Assembly (NCBI RefSeq): GCF_030411955.1
Contig: NZ_JASNRA010000029.1
Coordinates: 1-63,173, forward strand
DNA from: Massilia sp. YIM B02443
GTDB taxonomy: Bacteria; Pseudomonadota; Gammaproteobacteria; Burkholderiales; Burkholderiaceae_D
Length of the DNA stretch: 63,173 nucleotides
Reading direction: 5' to 3'
Shown: one piece after another, positions 1 through 8,125 of the stretch
Numbering within the stretch: position 1 is the stretch's first letter
Layout: each line of letters starts with the position of its first letter
Program-made: the position numbers and the translations under genes
The notes under the pieces: generated by a model
The model's input: only the letters and a program-made list of their open reading frames with translations
What the model was told of the DNA's origin: nothing
The model's database searches: none

Positions 1-23
1 GGGCTTGACGGCCGAGACGGTAT

Positions 24-2723
24 CTACGCGACGGTCATATCCAGCAAATACCGGCGCCGCATCATCCCGGCCATCTCATCGGCCGGCACCGGCCGCGCAA
101 TGTAGTAGCCCTGCACCTCGTTGCAATCGAGCCCGCGCAGGATCGCCAGCTGCTCCTCGGTCTCGACCCCTTCGGCCACCACCGACATCCCGAGCGCATG
201 CGCCATCGACACGATGGCCTGGAAGAACACCTTGCCTTCCTTCGAATTGGCCAGCTCGGTCGTGAACGCGCGGTCCACCTTCAGCACGTCCATCCGCAAA
301 CGCTGCAGCTGCGACAGCGACGAGTAGCCGGTGCCGAAGTCGTCGACGTGCAGTTTCACGCCCAGCGAACGCAGCGCCGCCAGTTCGGCCAGGATGTCGT
401 CCTGGTCGCCCATCATCGCCGACTCGGTGATCTCGACTTCGATCAGGCTGGCCGGCACGCGATGCCGCGCCAGCGCGCCGCTGAGTTGCCGCTGCACGCC
501 GCCGCACAGGAACTGCTTGGGCGAGACGTTGATCGACACCGGCACCAGCGCCACCCCGGCCTCGCGCCAGGCGGCCAGCTGGGCGCAGGCCTTGTCGATC
601 ACGGTCTCGCCGATGCGCACGATCAGGCCGGTCGCTTCGGCCAGGGGAATGAACTCGCCCGGCGCCACCATGCCCAGCGTCGGATGGCGCCAGCGCACCA
701 GCGCTTCCATGCTCAGCAGTTCGCCGCTGCGCGCATCGACACGCGGCTGGTAGTGCAGCACGAACTGGTCGCCTTCCAGCGCCTCGAGCATGCTTTGCTT
801 CAGGCGCGCGCGCGAATTCAGGGTCGACGACAACGACGGATCGAAGAAGCGGTACTGGCTCTTGCCGTCGTTCTTGCCCGCGTACATGGCGATGTCGGCA
901 TGGCGCACCAGCGTCTCGGCGTCGACGCCGTCGCGTGGATACAGGCTGATGCCGATCGACGCGCCCACCGCATGCAGTTCGTCGCCGATCAGGAACGGCA
1001 CCCCGAAGGCGTCGACGATGCGCGCCGCCACCGAAGCCGCCTGGCGCTCGCCGTCGCAGGGGTTGAGCAGCACCACGAATTCGTCGCCGCCAAAGCGCGC
1101 CACGCCGTCGCTCGGGCGCAGCAGCGACAGCAGGCGGCCGGCCGCGGCCTTCAACAGCTGGTCGCCGGTGGCGTGGCCGTGCGAATCGTTGACGTGCTTG
1201 AATTCGTCGAGGTCGATGAACAGCAGCGCCGCGCCGGTACTGGCGCCCTGGGCCTGGGCCAGCATGGCCGGCATGCGGTGCAAAAAGGCGTGGCGGGTGG
1301 CCAGGCCGGTGAGCGAGTCCTCATTCGCCAGACGTTCGAGCTCGGACTCGTGCGCCTTCTTGTCGCTGATGTCCTGCAGCGTCACCGCCAGGCCATTGCC
1401 GACCCGCACCAGGCGGCGCCGGCCCCAGCTGATGTTGAGGCGATTGTCGCTCGGCATCTTGCGGTCGTCTTCATGAAAACCCGCCTCCATCGCCTTGCGG
1501 TAGGTGGACAGCAATTCTTCGCCGAACAGGCTGCTGTCGATCTGCGACAGGCTCGACCCCACCAGCTGATCGCGTGTGACGCCATAGAAGAAGGCGCCGC
1601 GCTCGTTGCAGTCGACGATGCGGAAGTCCAGGATCTGGCCGTCGCGCGCACGCACCGCGGCCGCCATGTAGAAGCCGTCGTTGCCGCTCTCGGTGGCGGT
1701 GCGGTAGGCGCGCCGCACTTCGTCCTGCTCGCGTTCGCGCAGCGTGGCGCGGTGGGTCAGGGCCGCGCCGACCGCGCCCAGCAGCAACAGGCACACGGTA
1801 CCGATGATGGCGCGGTCGCGGCTGTCGATCCAGTAGCTGTTGCTCGAGGCCAGCGCTTCGCTTTGCGGCAGCCCGACCAGCGCCACCAGCGGATACACGG
1901 TCGACTTGCGCCAGCCCAGCACACGCGGCTGGCCGTCCAGGAAGCCGTCCTGGCCTGCATCGGCGCCCGTGCCGGCGCCCTCGACCACGCGCACGCCGCT
2001 GTCGCTGGTCCACAGGCTGTTCGAGCGCGGCAGCGTGCCGGCGTCGACGAAAGCGGCGCCGTCGCTGTACTGCTCGATACGCAGCCGCCCTTCGCTGCCG
2101 GCCAGCGCCACCACGCCGCCGGCGCCCAGCGTGGCCGGGCCGACGAAGGACGTGAAGTAGCGCGCATCGACCGCCATCAGCACGATGCCGTCGAACTCGT
2201 CATCCCGGGTGTCGAGGCGGCGCGTGAACAGCACCACGTCGCCAGCGGCGCCGAACTGGGTGGGGGCGGCGCCGACCCGCAATGCGGTGGAATTGTTGTC
2301 GCGATGCTGGCTGAAGTAATTGCCGGCCGCCAGGTCGGTGCCGACCAGGCCGGCGCGCGTGCTGGAGCGCACCACGCCGCTGCGATCGAGCACGGCCACC
2401 ACGTGGAAGGCGCTGTCGGTGAACATGCCGTCGCGCCGCATTTCATCGAGCAAATCCGGCTGGCGCGAATTCTCCCAGCTGAACTTGAGCTGCATCGTGA
2501 TCTGGTCCATCTGCGCCACCGAGCGCGTGATGTACTGCTCGTAGGCTTCGGCGTAGGCGGCGGCGTCCTTGCGCGCCTGACTGTCCAGGCGCTGCTGCTC
2601 GGCCTTGGCGCGGATCACCGTGGCGCTCCAGACCGTCAGGCAAGCCAGCAGCGCCAGCAGCGGCCAGACCAGCACCAGGAAGCGCTTGCTGCGGTAAGGG
2701 GCGAGGCCGGGATGTTTGCTCAT
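24..2723 (-). CDS. Membrane-bound diguanylate cyclase/phosphodiesterase (Cache-PAS-GGDEF-EAL)
   Basis: An 899-residue protein predicted to make and/or degrade cyclic di-GMP in response to a periplasmic signal. A transmembrane helix near residues 17-35 and a second near 302-322 bracket a periplasmic region of the double-Cache type. A PAS domain follows at about 335-460, then GGDEF and EAL domains. GGDEF lies near residue 545 and is preceded by RPSD, which fits the RxxD inhibitory I-site. The EAL domain begins with EALVRW near residue 673 and keeps DDFGTGYSSL, KVDRAF and AEGVE, so both catalytic domains look intact. The net activity cannot be told from sequence. The gene stands alone, with its start about 150 bp from the terminator of the next unit, and no partner effector is adjacent. 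The family assignment is firm; the ligand is unknown. Confidence 0.95.
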   Translation of the reverse strand: MSKHPGLAPYRSKRFLVLVWPLLALLACLTVWSATVIRAKAEQQRLDSQARKDAAAYAEAYEQYITRSVAQMDQITMQLKFSWENSRQPDLLDEMRRDGMFTDSAFHVVAVLDRSGVVRSSTRAGLVGTDLAAGNYFSQHRDNNSTALRVGAAPTQFGAAGDVVLFTRRLDTRDDEFDGIVLMAVDARYFTSFVGPATLGAGGVVALAGSEGRLRIEQYSDGAAFVDAGTLPRSNSLWTSDSGVRVVEGAGTGADAGQDGFLDGQPRVLGWRKSTVYPLVALVGLPQSEALASSNSYWIDSRDRAIIGTVCLLLLGAVGAALTHRATLREREQDEVRRAYRTATESGNDGFYMAAAVRARDGQILDFRIVDCNERGAFFYGVTRDQLVGSSLSQIDSSLFGEELLSTYRKAMEAGFHEDDRKMPSDNRLNISWGRRRLVRVGNGLAVTLQDISDKKAHESELERLANEDSLTGLATRHAFLHRMPAMLAQAQGASTGAALLFIDLDEFKHVNDSHGHATGDQLLKAAAGRLLSLLRPSDGVARFGGDEFVVLLNPCDGERQAASVAARIVDAFGVPFLIGDELHAVGASIGISLYPRDGVDAETLVRHADIAMYAGKNDGKSQYRFFDPSLSSTLNSRARLKQSMLEALEGDQFVLHYQPRVDARSGELLSMEALVRWRHPTLGMVAPGEFIPLAEATGLIVRIGETVIDKACAQLAAWREAGVALVPVSINVSPKQFLCGGVQRQLSGALARHRVPASLIEVEITESAMMGDQDDILAELAALRSLGVKLHVDDFGTGYSSLSQLQRLRMDVLKVDRAFTTELANSKEGKVFFQAIVSMAHALGMSVVAEGVETEEQLAILRGLDCNEVQGYYIARPVPADEMAGMMRRRYLLDMTVA

Positions 2724-2821
2724 GCTGCGTCAAGAGAAAGACAAGTTGCCGCAAGTCTAGAGAGCAAACATGTCAGCGGTGTGACATGTAAATAACACAC
2801 GTAAATTACAAGCGCCGGTCG

Positions 2822-2853
2822 CAAAAAGAAAACCCGGCGCGGGGCCGGGTTGG
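2822..2853 (-). terminator. Rho-independent terminator of the PhoB-like gene
   Basis: Read on the minus strand, a GC-rich stem with arms CCCGGC and GCCGGG around a short loop is followed directly by TTTTCTTTTT. It starts about 18 bp past the stop codon of the PhoB-like gene. This is a textbook intrinsic terminator and ends the pstS/PhoB-like unit before the GGDEF-EAL gene. Confidence 0.85.
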
Positions 2854-2870
2854 CAAAGGATGCAGGCGGA

Positions 2871-3560
2871 TCAGCCCGGCGACAGCATGTAGCCGGCGCC
2901 GCGCACGGTCTTGATCAGCGACTTGGCGCGGCCCAGCGCCTTGCGCAGGCGCAGCACGTGGACGTCGACGGTGCGCTGGTCGAGCGACTCGTGCGCTTCC
3001 CACAATTGCTCCAGCAATTGAATGCGCGAGAACACCTGGCCCGGGTGGCACAGCAGGAAGCGCAGCAGGCGGTATTCGGCGTGGCGCACCTCGACCTTGT
3101 GGTTGCCGACGCGTACGCTGCAGCTGAGCGGATCGAGCACCAGGCGGCCCGAGCGCAGCAGGCGCGATTCGGGCGAGGTTTCGCGGATGCCGTCGCGTAC
3201 GCCGTCACCGATACCGTCGGCCGGCGGCGGCTGGGGGATGAATTCGGAGGTGGCGCCGGCAACGCCGGGAGCGTGCGCGCGCTCGCCTTCGGCGCAGTCA
3301 GCCGCCAGCAGGATCACCGGCTGCTCGCGCAGGCGGCGGTCGCCGCGCAGGCGCGCCAGCAGGCGCATGCCGCCTTCGTGGCGCAACATGGATTCCTGCA
3401 GCAGCAGTTCGGGGCGCTCGCGCCCGATGAAGTCCCAGGCTTGCGCCAGGCTGGGCACGTTATGCCAGACCCACTCGTCCTCGTGCAGCGAGAACTTGAG
3501 CAGTTCGGCAATCGCGGGCTTGTCGTCGATCACCAGGACGATCGTGTTGGCCGTTGTCAT
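2871..3560 (-). CDS. OmpR/PhoB-family response regulator with degenerate receiver
   Basis: A 229-residue winged-helix regulator. The C-terminal half is a normal PhoB-type DNA-binding domain with RTVDVHVLRLRKAL and a TVRGAGYML ending. The N-terminal receiver is not normal. By alignment to PhoB from memory, the phospho-acceptor Asp is Glu56, the conserved Thr is Ala86 and the conserved Lys is Gln110, while the DD acidic pair (12-13) remains. Such a protein is unlikely to be switched by aspartyl phosphorylation and may be constitutively active-like or controlled by another partner. The ATG at 3560 is chosen because the receiver begins there; an upstream extension has no family similarity. It lies 170 bp downstream of pstS, separated by a repeat element, and no histidine kinase is adjacent. 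It is probably a PhoB paralogue rather than the main PhoB. Confidence 0.85.
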   Translation of the reverse strand: MTTANTIVLVIDDKPAIAELLKFSLHEDEWVWHNVPSLAQAWDFIGRERPELLLQESMLRHEGGMRLLARLRGDRRLREQPVILLAADCAEGERAHAPGVAGATSEFIPQPPPADGIGDGVRDGIRETSPESRLLRSGRLVLDPLSCSVRVGNHKVEVRHAEYRLLRFLLCHPGQVFSRIQLLEQLWEAHESLDQRTVDVHVLRLRKALGRAKSLIKTVRGAGYMLSPG

Positions 3561-3595
3561 GGGATGCTCGGTGTGAACGGGTGGGGGGAAGAGGC

Positions 3596-3707
3596 GTAGG
3601 GTTGGCGGCTCGGCCGCCGACGCGGCGATGGTTTGCAGCAAGATCATCCGGCACGAAAGCGGAGCCACCAACAATCGACGCGTCGGCGGCCGAGCCGCCA
3701 ACCCTAC
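3596..3707. repeat. 112-bp inverted-repeat element, form B, copy 1
   Basis: The element is bounded by GTAGGGTTGGCGGCT and its reverse complement. Each arm holds a further small palindrome (GGCGGC/GCCGCC) and an ACGCG tract. The core matches that of the copy at 51907-52018 in reverse orientation over most of its length, including GCAAGATCAT and CGGAGCC, and both copies are exactly 112 bp. It sits between pstS and the PhoB-like gene. It carries no coding capacity and resembles a MITE or REP-type (BIME-like) element. Confidence 0.85.
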
Positions 3708-3734
3708 ATCCGGCGATGTGCCGGATCGTATGAC

Positions 3735-4763
3735 TTACAGAATCGCCTTGCCCGAAGCATCCTTCAGGTTGGCTTTCCAGGCGTCCTGCACTTGCTTGAC
3801 GACGGTGGCCGGCATCGGCACGTAGTCCAGCTCGGCAGCTGCCGGGGCGCCGTTCTTGAACGACCAGTCGAAGAACTTCACGACTTCGCGGCCTTTCTGG
3901 GCGTCCTGCTGGGTCTTGTGCATCAGGATGTACGACACGCCGGTGATCGGCCAGCTCTGCTTGCCGGCACCATCGGTCAGCACCACGCCGAAGCCCGGGG
4001 CCTTGGTCCACTCGACGTTGGCGGCGGCGGCCTTGAAGGCGTCGTCGCTCGGCTGCAGGTCGGCGCCGTCCTTGTTGCGCAGCTGGGTATGCGCCAGCTT
4101 GTTCTTCTTGGCGTAGGCCCACTCGACGTAGCCGATCGCGCCCTTGATACGCTGCACGTTGGCGGCCACGCCTTCGTTGCCCTTGCCGCCCACGCCCACC
4201 GCCCACTTCACGGTGGTGCCGGCGCCGATGCTGTCTTTCCAGGCCGGGCTGGTCTTCGACAGGTAGTCGGTCCACAGGAACGAGGTGCCCGAGCTGTCGG
4301 CGCGGTGCACGACGGTGATGTCGGTGTCCGGCAGCTTGACGCCCGGGTTCAGGGCGGCGATTGGCTGCGCGTTCCACTTGGTGATTTTGCCCATGTAGAT
4401 GTCGGCCAGCACCGGACCGGTCATCTTCAGCTGGCCCGGGGTCACGCCGTCGACGTTGACCACGGCGACCACGCCGCCCATGATCGCCGGGAATTGCATC
4501 AGGCCTTCTTTTTCCAGTTCATCGGCTTTCAGCGGCATGTCCGAGGCGCCGAAGTCGACGGTCTTGGCCTTGATCTGCTTGATGCCGGCGCCCGAACCGA
4601 CCGATTGGTAGTTCAGGCCGTTGCCGGTCGCTGCCTTGTAGCCCTCGGCCCACTTGGCGTAGATCGGGTATGGGAAGGTAGCGCCTGCGCCGGTCATGTC
4701 AGCGGCAAACGAGGTCGTCATGACGAGTGCGGCGGCTGCGCCGGCGAGGATCTTCTTGAACAT
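3735..4763 (-). CDS. pstS: Phosphate ABC transporter substrate-binding protein PstS
   Basis: A 342-residue periplasmic phosphate-binding protein. A signal peptide (MFKKILAGAAAALVMTTSFA) is followed by the PstS start GAGATFPYPIYAKW and by the phosphate-contacting segments SVGSGAGI, DFGASDMPL and RADSSGTSF. The length is normal for PstS. In most bacteria pstS heads pstCAB-phoU; here the membrane and ATPase genes are absent from the window and the next gene downstream is a degenerate PhoB-like regulator. So this is either a solitary high-affinity binding protein that uses a transporter encoded elsewhere, or a sensor-type duplicate. A Pho-box-like array 68-107 bp upstream of the start suggests PhoB-dependent induction under phosphate limitation. 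Confidence 0.95.
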   Translation of the reverse strand: MFKKILAGAAAALVMTTSFAADMTGAGATFPYPIYAKWAEGYKAATGNGLNYQSVGSGAGIKQIKAKTVDFGASDMPLKADELEKEGLMQFPAIMGGVVAVVNVDGVTPGQLKMTGPVLADIYMGKITKWNAQPIAALNPGVKLPDTDITVVHRADSSGTSFLWTDYLSKTSPAWKDSIGAGTTVKWAVGVGGKGNEGVAANVQRIKGAIGYVEWAYAKKNKLAHTQLRNKDGADLQPSDDAFKAAAANVEWTKAPGFGVVLTDGAGKQSWPITGVSYILMHKTQQDAQKGREVVKFFDWSFKNGAPAAAELDYVPMPATVVKQVQDAWKANLKDASGKAIL

Positions 4764-4830
4764 TGGCTTGTTATTCCTATTCCTGGTTAAGGGGAGTGTT
4801 TTGGACTACGCGATCAAGAATAGCTGCCGA

Positions 4831-4870
4831 ATATGACCTGTTTATGACTTGGCATCGCGCGCAATATGAC
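4831..4870 (-). promoter_or_regulatory. Pho-box-like direct repeats upstream of pstS
   Basis: On the minus strand three GTCATA(T/A) heptamers are visible, at 4870-4864, 4848-4842 and 4837-4831. The last two are 11 bp apart and the first is 22 bp from the second, so all three lie on one helical face. The closest pair reads GTCATAA-ACAG-GTCATAT, which fits the known PhoB box (two heptamers separated by 4 bp). The array ends 68 bp before the pstS start codon. Confidence 0.7.
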
Positions 4871-4953
4871 GCGCCTTTTCGCTGTGGCGCGACCGCTTCC
4901 TTGCGGTTTTGCTATCATGGATTCTCCCGTCAATACTTCCTGGACGAATCGCG

Positions 4954-5370
4954 ATGCGCTCCCTGCCCCTTGCTTGCCGTGCCCTCCTGGCCGCCGCTTG
5001 TGCCCCCCTGCTCGGCGCCTGCGCCGCCCCGGAACGCCTGCCCGAGGCGCGCTACGACCTGGTCGAGCGCCAGGCGGTGCAGCTGGCGCCCGAGCAGGGC
5101 CTGAGCATCACCTACGAGCGCGCCGAGGACAGCCGCTGCCCGGACAACGCGCGCTGCATCAGCGCCGGCCAGGTGGCCTATCTGTTCACGCTGCGCGTGG
5201 GCGGCATCGCCCAGGCCTTCTGGCTGGTGCCGGGCAAGCCGGGCTACACCTCGCCCGCCCTGCGCGGCTCGCGCATCGAACTCGACCGCAACCTGACGGC
5301 GCCGGCGCGCGGCATGAAGGACGAACGGCCGGCCTCGTATCCGGTGGCGTTCAACATGTATAACCACTGA
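4954..5370 (+). CDS. Putative lipoprotein with conserved Cys pair
   Basis: A 138-residue predicted outer-membrane or periplasmic lipoprotein. The signal sequence ends in the lipobox LLGAC, so Cys would be acylated at about residue 23. The mature part contains a SRCPDNARCISAG stretch with two cysteines that could form a disulfide, and otherwise looks like a small beta-rich domain. ATG at 4954 is preferred over the in-frame ATG at 4909 because it puts the signal peptide at the N terminus. It is divergent from pstS and ends 13 bp before the gamma-glutamyltransferase gene, with which it may be co-transcribed. No function is recognised. Confidence 0.75.
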   Translation: MRSLPLACRALLAAACAPLLGACAAPERLPEARYDLVERQAVQLAPEQGLSITYERAEDSRCPDNARCISAGQVAYLFTLRVGGIAQAFWLVPGKPGYTSPALRGSRIELDRNLTAPARGMKDERPASYPVAFNMYNH

Positions 5371-5383
5371 CGCCGGCAGCTTA

Positions 5384-7165
5384 ATGAACGCGCTTTCGAT
5401 GAAAGTCTGCGCACGCGCATCCGCGCCGGTGCTGCCGCTGGTGCTGGCCATCGTTCTGATTCATGAAGCCGTTGCCGCGCCGGTCGCCACCGGCACTGGC
5501 GGCGCGGTCGCCACCATCAGCGCCAAAGCATCCGAATCGGCACTGGACATCCTGAATAAAGGCGGCAATGCGATCGACGCCGCCGTCGCCGCGGCCGCGA
5601 CATTGGGCGTGACCGATCCGTTCAGCTGCGGCATCGGCGGCGGCGGTTTCATGGTGATCTACCTAGCGAAAGACCAGCGCGTGATCACGATCGACCACCG
5701 CGAAACGGCGCCGGCAAAGACCAGCGCCGAGTGGTTCCGCCAGGACGGCAAGCCGATCGACTTCGACACGGCCGTCGCCAGCGGCGCGGCGGTCGGCGTG
5801 CCGGGCACGGTGCGCGGCTGGCACGAGGCGCTCGAGCGCTACGGCAGCATGCGCTTCAACCAGGTGCTGGCGCCGGCCATCGCCGTCGCCGAACAAGGCT
5901 TTACGGTCAACCCGAACTTCAACCTCCTGCTCGGCCAGAACGAAAAGAAGTTCCGCCAGTTCGCACCGACGAGCGAGCTGTACCTGCACAAGGGCAAAGC
6001 GCTGCCGAGCGGCACGCTGCTGCGCAATCCCGGCATGGCGCGCGCCTACCGCGAGATTGCCGCGGGCGGCGTCAAGGCCTTCTATGAAGGACCGATCGCG
6101 CGCGCCATCGTCGACGCCGTCAACAAGCCGCCGGTGGCTGCCGGCGTGAGCGTGCGTCCCGGCGCCATGCGCCTGTCCGACCTGGCCAATTACGAGGCGC
6201 GCATCCGCCCCGCCCTGCACAGCACCTACCGCGGCTACGACCTGTACGGCATGCCGCTGCCCAGCAGCGGCGGCGCCACGGTGGCGCATGCGCTCAACAT
6301 CCTGGAAGGCTTCGACCTGAAAGCGCTGCCGCGCGCACGCGCCGAGCACCTGTACCTGGAAGCGAGCCGGCTGGCGTTCGCCGACCGCAATGCCTACCTG
6401 GCCGATCCGGAATACGTCGACGCGCCGCTGGCGGGCATGCTGTCCAAGGAATTTGCGGCGCAGCGCCGTGCGCTGATCCGACCGGACCGCGCGGCGCCGG
6501 GCGCGGTGGCGGCGGGCGATCCTTACGCGTTTCAGAGCGACCCCAGCGTACCGCTGCGCCCGCAGCCGCGCGCGTCGCTGCGGCTGGCGCCGGAAAGCGC
6601 GCACACCACCCACCTGACGGTGTCGGACAAGGAGGGCAACGTGGTGGCCTACACCTTCACCATCGAATCGTGGGGCGGCAGCGGCATCGTGGTGCCGGAC
6701 TACGGCTTTTTGCTCAACAACGAGATGACCGACTTCGATTTCGAAGGCCCGCACCCGAACGTGCCGGAAGCCGGCAAGCGCCCGCGCTCGAGCATGGCGC
6801 CGACCATCGCGCTCAAGAACGGCAAGCCGGCCTTCAGCATCGGCAGCCCGGGCGGGTCGACCATCATCACCACCGTGCTGCAGACGGTCGTCAACTACGT
6901 CGACCTCGGCATGCCGATGGACCAGGCCGTGGATGCGCCGCGTCTCAGCCAGCGCAATGCGTCGGAAACGTCGGTCGAGCCGGGCTTTGGCGGCAGCGCG
7001 CAGGCGCGCGCGTTGGAGGGGTTCGGGCAGCGCTGGGAAGCGGCGCCCGAGGAGATCGGCGCGGCGAATGCGCTGGTGTTCAATCCGGACGGCACCGTGA
7101 CGGCGGTCAGCGAAGGCAAGCGCCATGGCGTCGGCACGGCGCTGGTACAGCGGCGCGGGCATTGA
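5384..7165 (+). CDS. ggt: Gamma-glutamyltransferase
   Basis: A 593-residue periplasmic gamma-glutamyltranspeptidase that cleaves glutathione and other gamma-glutamyl compounds. The precursor has an N-terminal signal segment and matures by self-cleavage at a Thr. The expected nucleophile is Thr408 in HTTHLTV, followed by SDKEGNVVAYT. The large-subunit motif GIGGGGFMV and the substrate loop GSPGGSTI, as well as PLPSSGGA, are all present. The length is normal and nothing appears broken. It starts 13 bp after the lipoprotein gene and ends at a hairpin at 7168-7191. The periplasmic location suggests scavenging of glutathione-derived amino acids. Confidence 0.95.
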   Translation: MNALSMKVCARASAPVLPLVLAIVLIHEAVAAPVATGTGGAVATISAKASESALDILNKGGNAIDAAVAAAATLGVTDPFSCGIGGGGFMVIYLAKDQRVITIDHRETAPAKTSAEWFRQDGKPIDFDTAVASGAAVGVPGTVRGWHEALERYGSMRFNQVLAPAIAVAEQGFTVNPNFNLLLGQNEKKFRQFAPTSELYLHKGKALPSGTLLRNPGMARAYREIAAGGVKAFYEGPIARAIVDAVNKPPVAAGVSVRPGAMRLSDLANYEARIRPALHSTYRGYDLYGMPLPSSGGATVAHALNILEGFDLKALPRARAEHLYLEASRLAFADRNAYLADPEYVDAPLAGMLSKEFAAQRRALIRPDRAAPGAVAAGDPYAFQSDPSVPLRPQPRASLRLAPESAHTTHLTVSDKEGNVVAYTFTIESWGGSGIVVPDYGFLLNNEMTDFDFEGPHPNVPEAGKRPRSSMAPTIALKNGKPAFSIGSPGGSTIITTVLQTVVNYVDLGMPMDQAVDAPRLSQRNASETSVEPGFGGSAQARALEGFGQRWEAAPEEIGAANALVFNPDGTVTAVSEGKRHGVGTALVQRRGH

Positions 7166-7167
7166 AC

Positions 7168-7191
7168 GCGGCGCCCGCGCCGCTTCTTCTT
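7168..7191 (+). terminator. Probable intrinsic terminator after ggt
   Basis: A perfect 7-bp stem, GCGGCGC and GCGCCGC with a CC loop, is followed by TTCTTCTT. It lies 2 bp past the ggt stop codon and overlaps the 3' end of the convergent DUF4126 gene. The T tract is interrupted, so strength is uncertain. Confidence 0.5.
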
Positions 7192-7663
7192 AATCGTAGC
7201 TCGGCTTGGTAGCCAGCGCCACCACGGCGGCGCCTGCCGCGACGATCAGCGCGTCTTCGATCAGGCCGCTCTTGGTCTGGCCGATGCGCGCCATGGCCTT
7301 CTTGCGCCCGGCCAGCGTCAGGTAGGCCAGCGGCACGGCGGTGGCGATGGCGACCGCCGCCCCCGCCTTCTCGCGGCCTTTCGGCGCCAGCGCGGCGCCG
7401 GCGATGCCAGCGCTCATCACGCGCGCCAGCAGGCCCAGGAATACGGTGCGGTCGGGCGCGCTTTTCATCTTGTCGCCGTACAATTCTCCCGCGCCCATGG
7501 CGAGCGCGCCGTACTTGAACAGCGGACGGTTCAGCAGGGCCAGGTGGCCGGTGGTGTCGCGGCCGGCGAGGCGCGCGGTGGCAAGGGTAGCCATCGGGGT
7601 CATCGAACGCGCACTGGCGACGGCGCCGATCAGGGCGGATGAGAGCAGGCTGTCATTGTTCAT
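7190..7663 (-). CDS. DUF4126-type small membrane protein
   Basis: A 157-residue hydrophobic protein with several Ala/Gly-rich helices (for example near residues 75-92, 100-117 and 136-152). The N terminus, with SALIGAVASARSMTPMATLA, resembles the DUF4126 family of inner-membrane proteins of unknown function. The ATG at 7663 has an AGGAG Shine-Dalgarno sequence 9 bases upstream. It is convergent with ggt and stands alone. The family assignment is from general resemblance only. Confidence 0.65.
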   Translation of the reverse strand: MNNDSLLSSALIGAVASARSMTPMATLATARLAGRDTTGHLALLNRPLFKYGALAMGAGELYGDKMKSAPDRTVFLGLLARVMSAGIAGAALAPKGREKAGAAVAIATAVPLAYLTLAGRKKAMARIGQTKSGLIEDALIVAAGAAVVALATKPSYD

Positions 7664-7819
7664 CGTGGGTAACTCCTATGCAGGTGGACGGTACGCGGCC
7701 TGCAGGCAGGCGCCTTTCCCATTTGCATTTCGGAGCGGCGGCCTGCTGCGAGGCGGATACTCGACTGTAACCATCCCTCTGCCGTCGTGTCGCCACCGAC
7801 GTTTTACAGCGCAGTCGGC

Positions 7820-8107
7820 TCAGAGATACTCGACCTGCGAGGCATTGCGCGGGTATTCCGCCGCCAGATCGGTCAGGCATTTCTTCATGATCCAGGCGTC
7901 GCGCGGAAAGCGTGCTTCGAAGCTGTCCCAGCCGATCAGCTGCAGCCGTTCCGGCATCTCGACCAGCCCGATGATCACGTCCCAGAATGCGTCCCAGTTG
8001 GGGCCGTACCAGTCGGGGAAATGCAGGGTGCGCGCCATCAGCAGGTGCAGGTCGCGCACGCTGGCGATCTCGGTCAGGTCGAAGGTGACGAGGGCTGGTC
8101 GGGTCAT
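7820..8107 (-). CDS. Barstar-family protein
   Basis: A 95-residue barstar-like protein. The family hallmark is the stretch around FPDWYGPNWDAFWDVI at about residues 30-45, preceded by the helix that in barstar plugs the barnase active site. Known barstars bind and inhibit barnase-type ribonucleases in the cytoplasm. No barnase or other ribonuclease gene is present nearby, so this is an orphan; it may neutralise incoming toxins or have another role. It ends a two-gene minus-strand unit, 18 bp after the PH-domain gene. Confidence 0.85.
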   Translation of the reverse strand: MTRPALVTFDLTEIASVRDLHLLMARTLHFPDWYGPNWDAFWDVIIGLVEMPERLQLIGWDSFEARFPRDAWIMKKCLTDLAAEYPRNASQVEYL

Positions 8108-8125
8108 GAAGAACGATGCACTTCT

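Noticed and set aside
198..2795. 865-codon frame opposite the GGDEF-EAL gene
   Set aside because: Shadow frame with biased composition; the minus-strand protein has complete, ordered domains.
3735..4763. pstS as head of a complete pst operon
   Set aside because: No pstC, pstA, pstB or phoU gene lies downstream; the next gene is the degenerate regulator and then a terminator.
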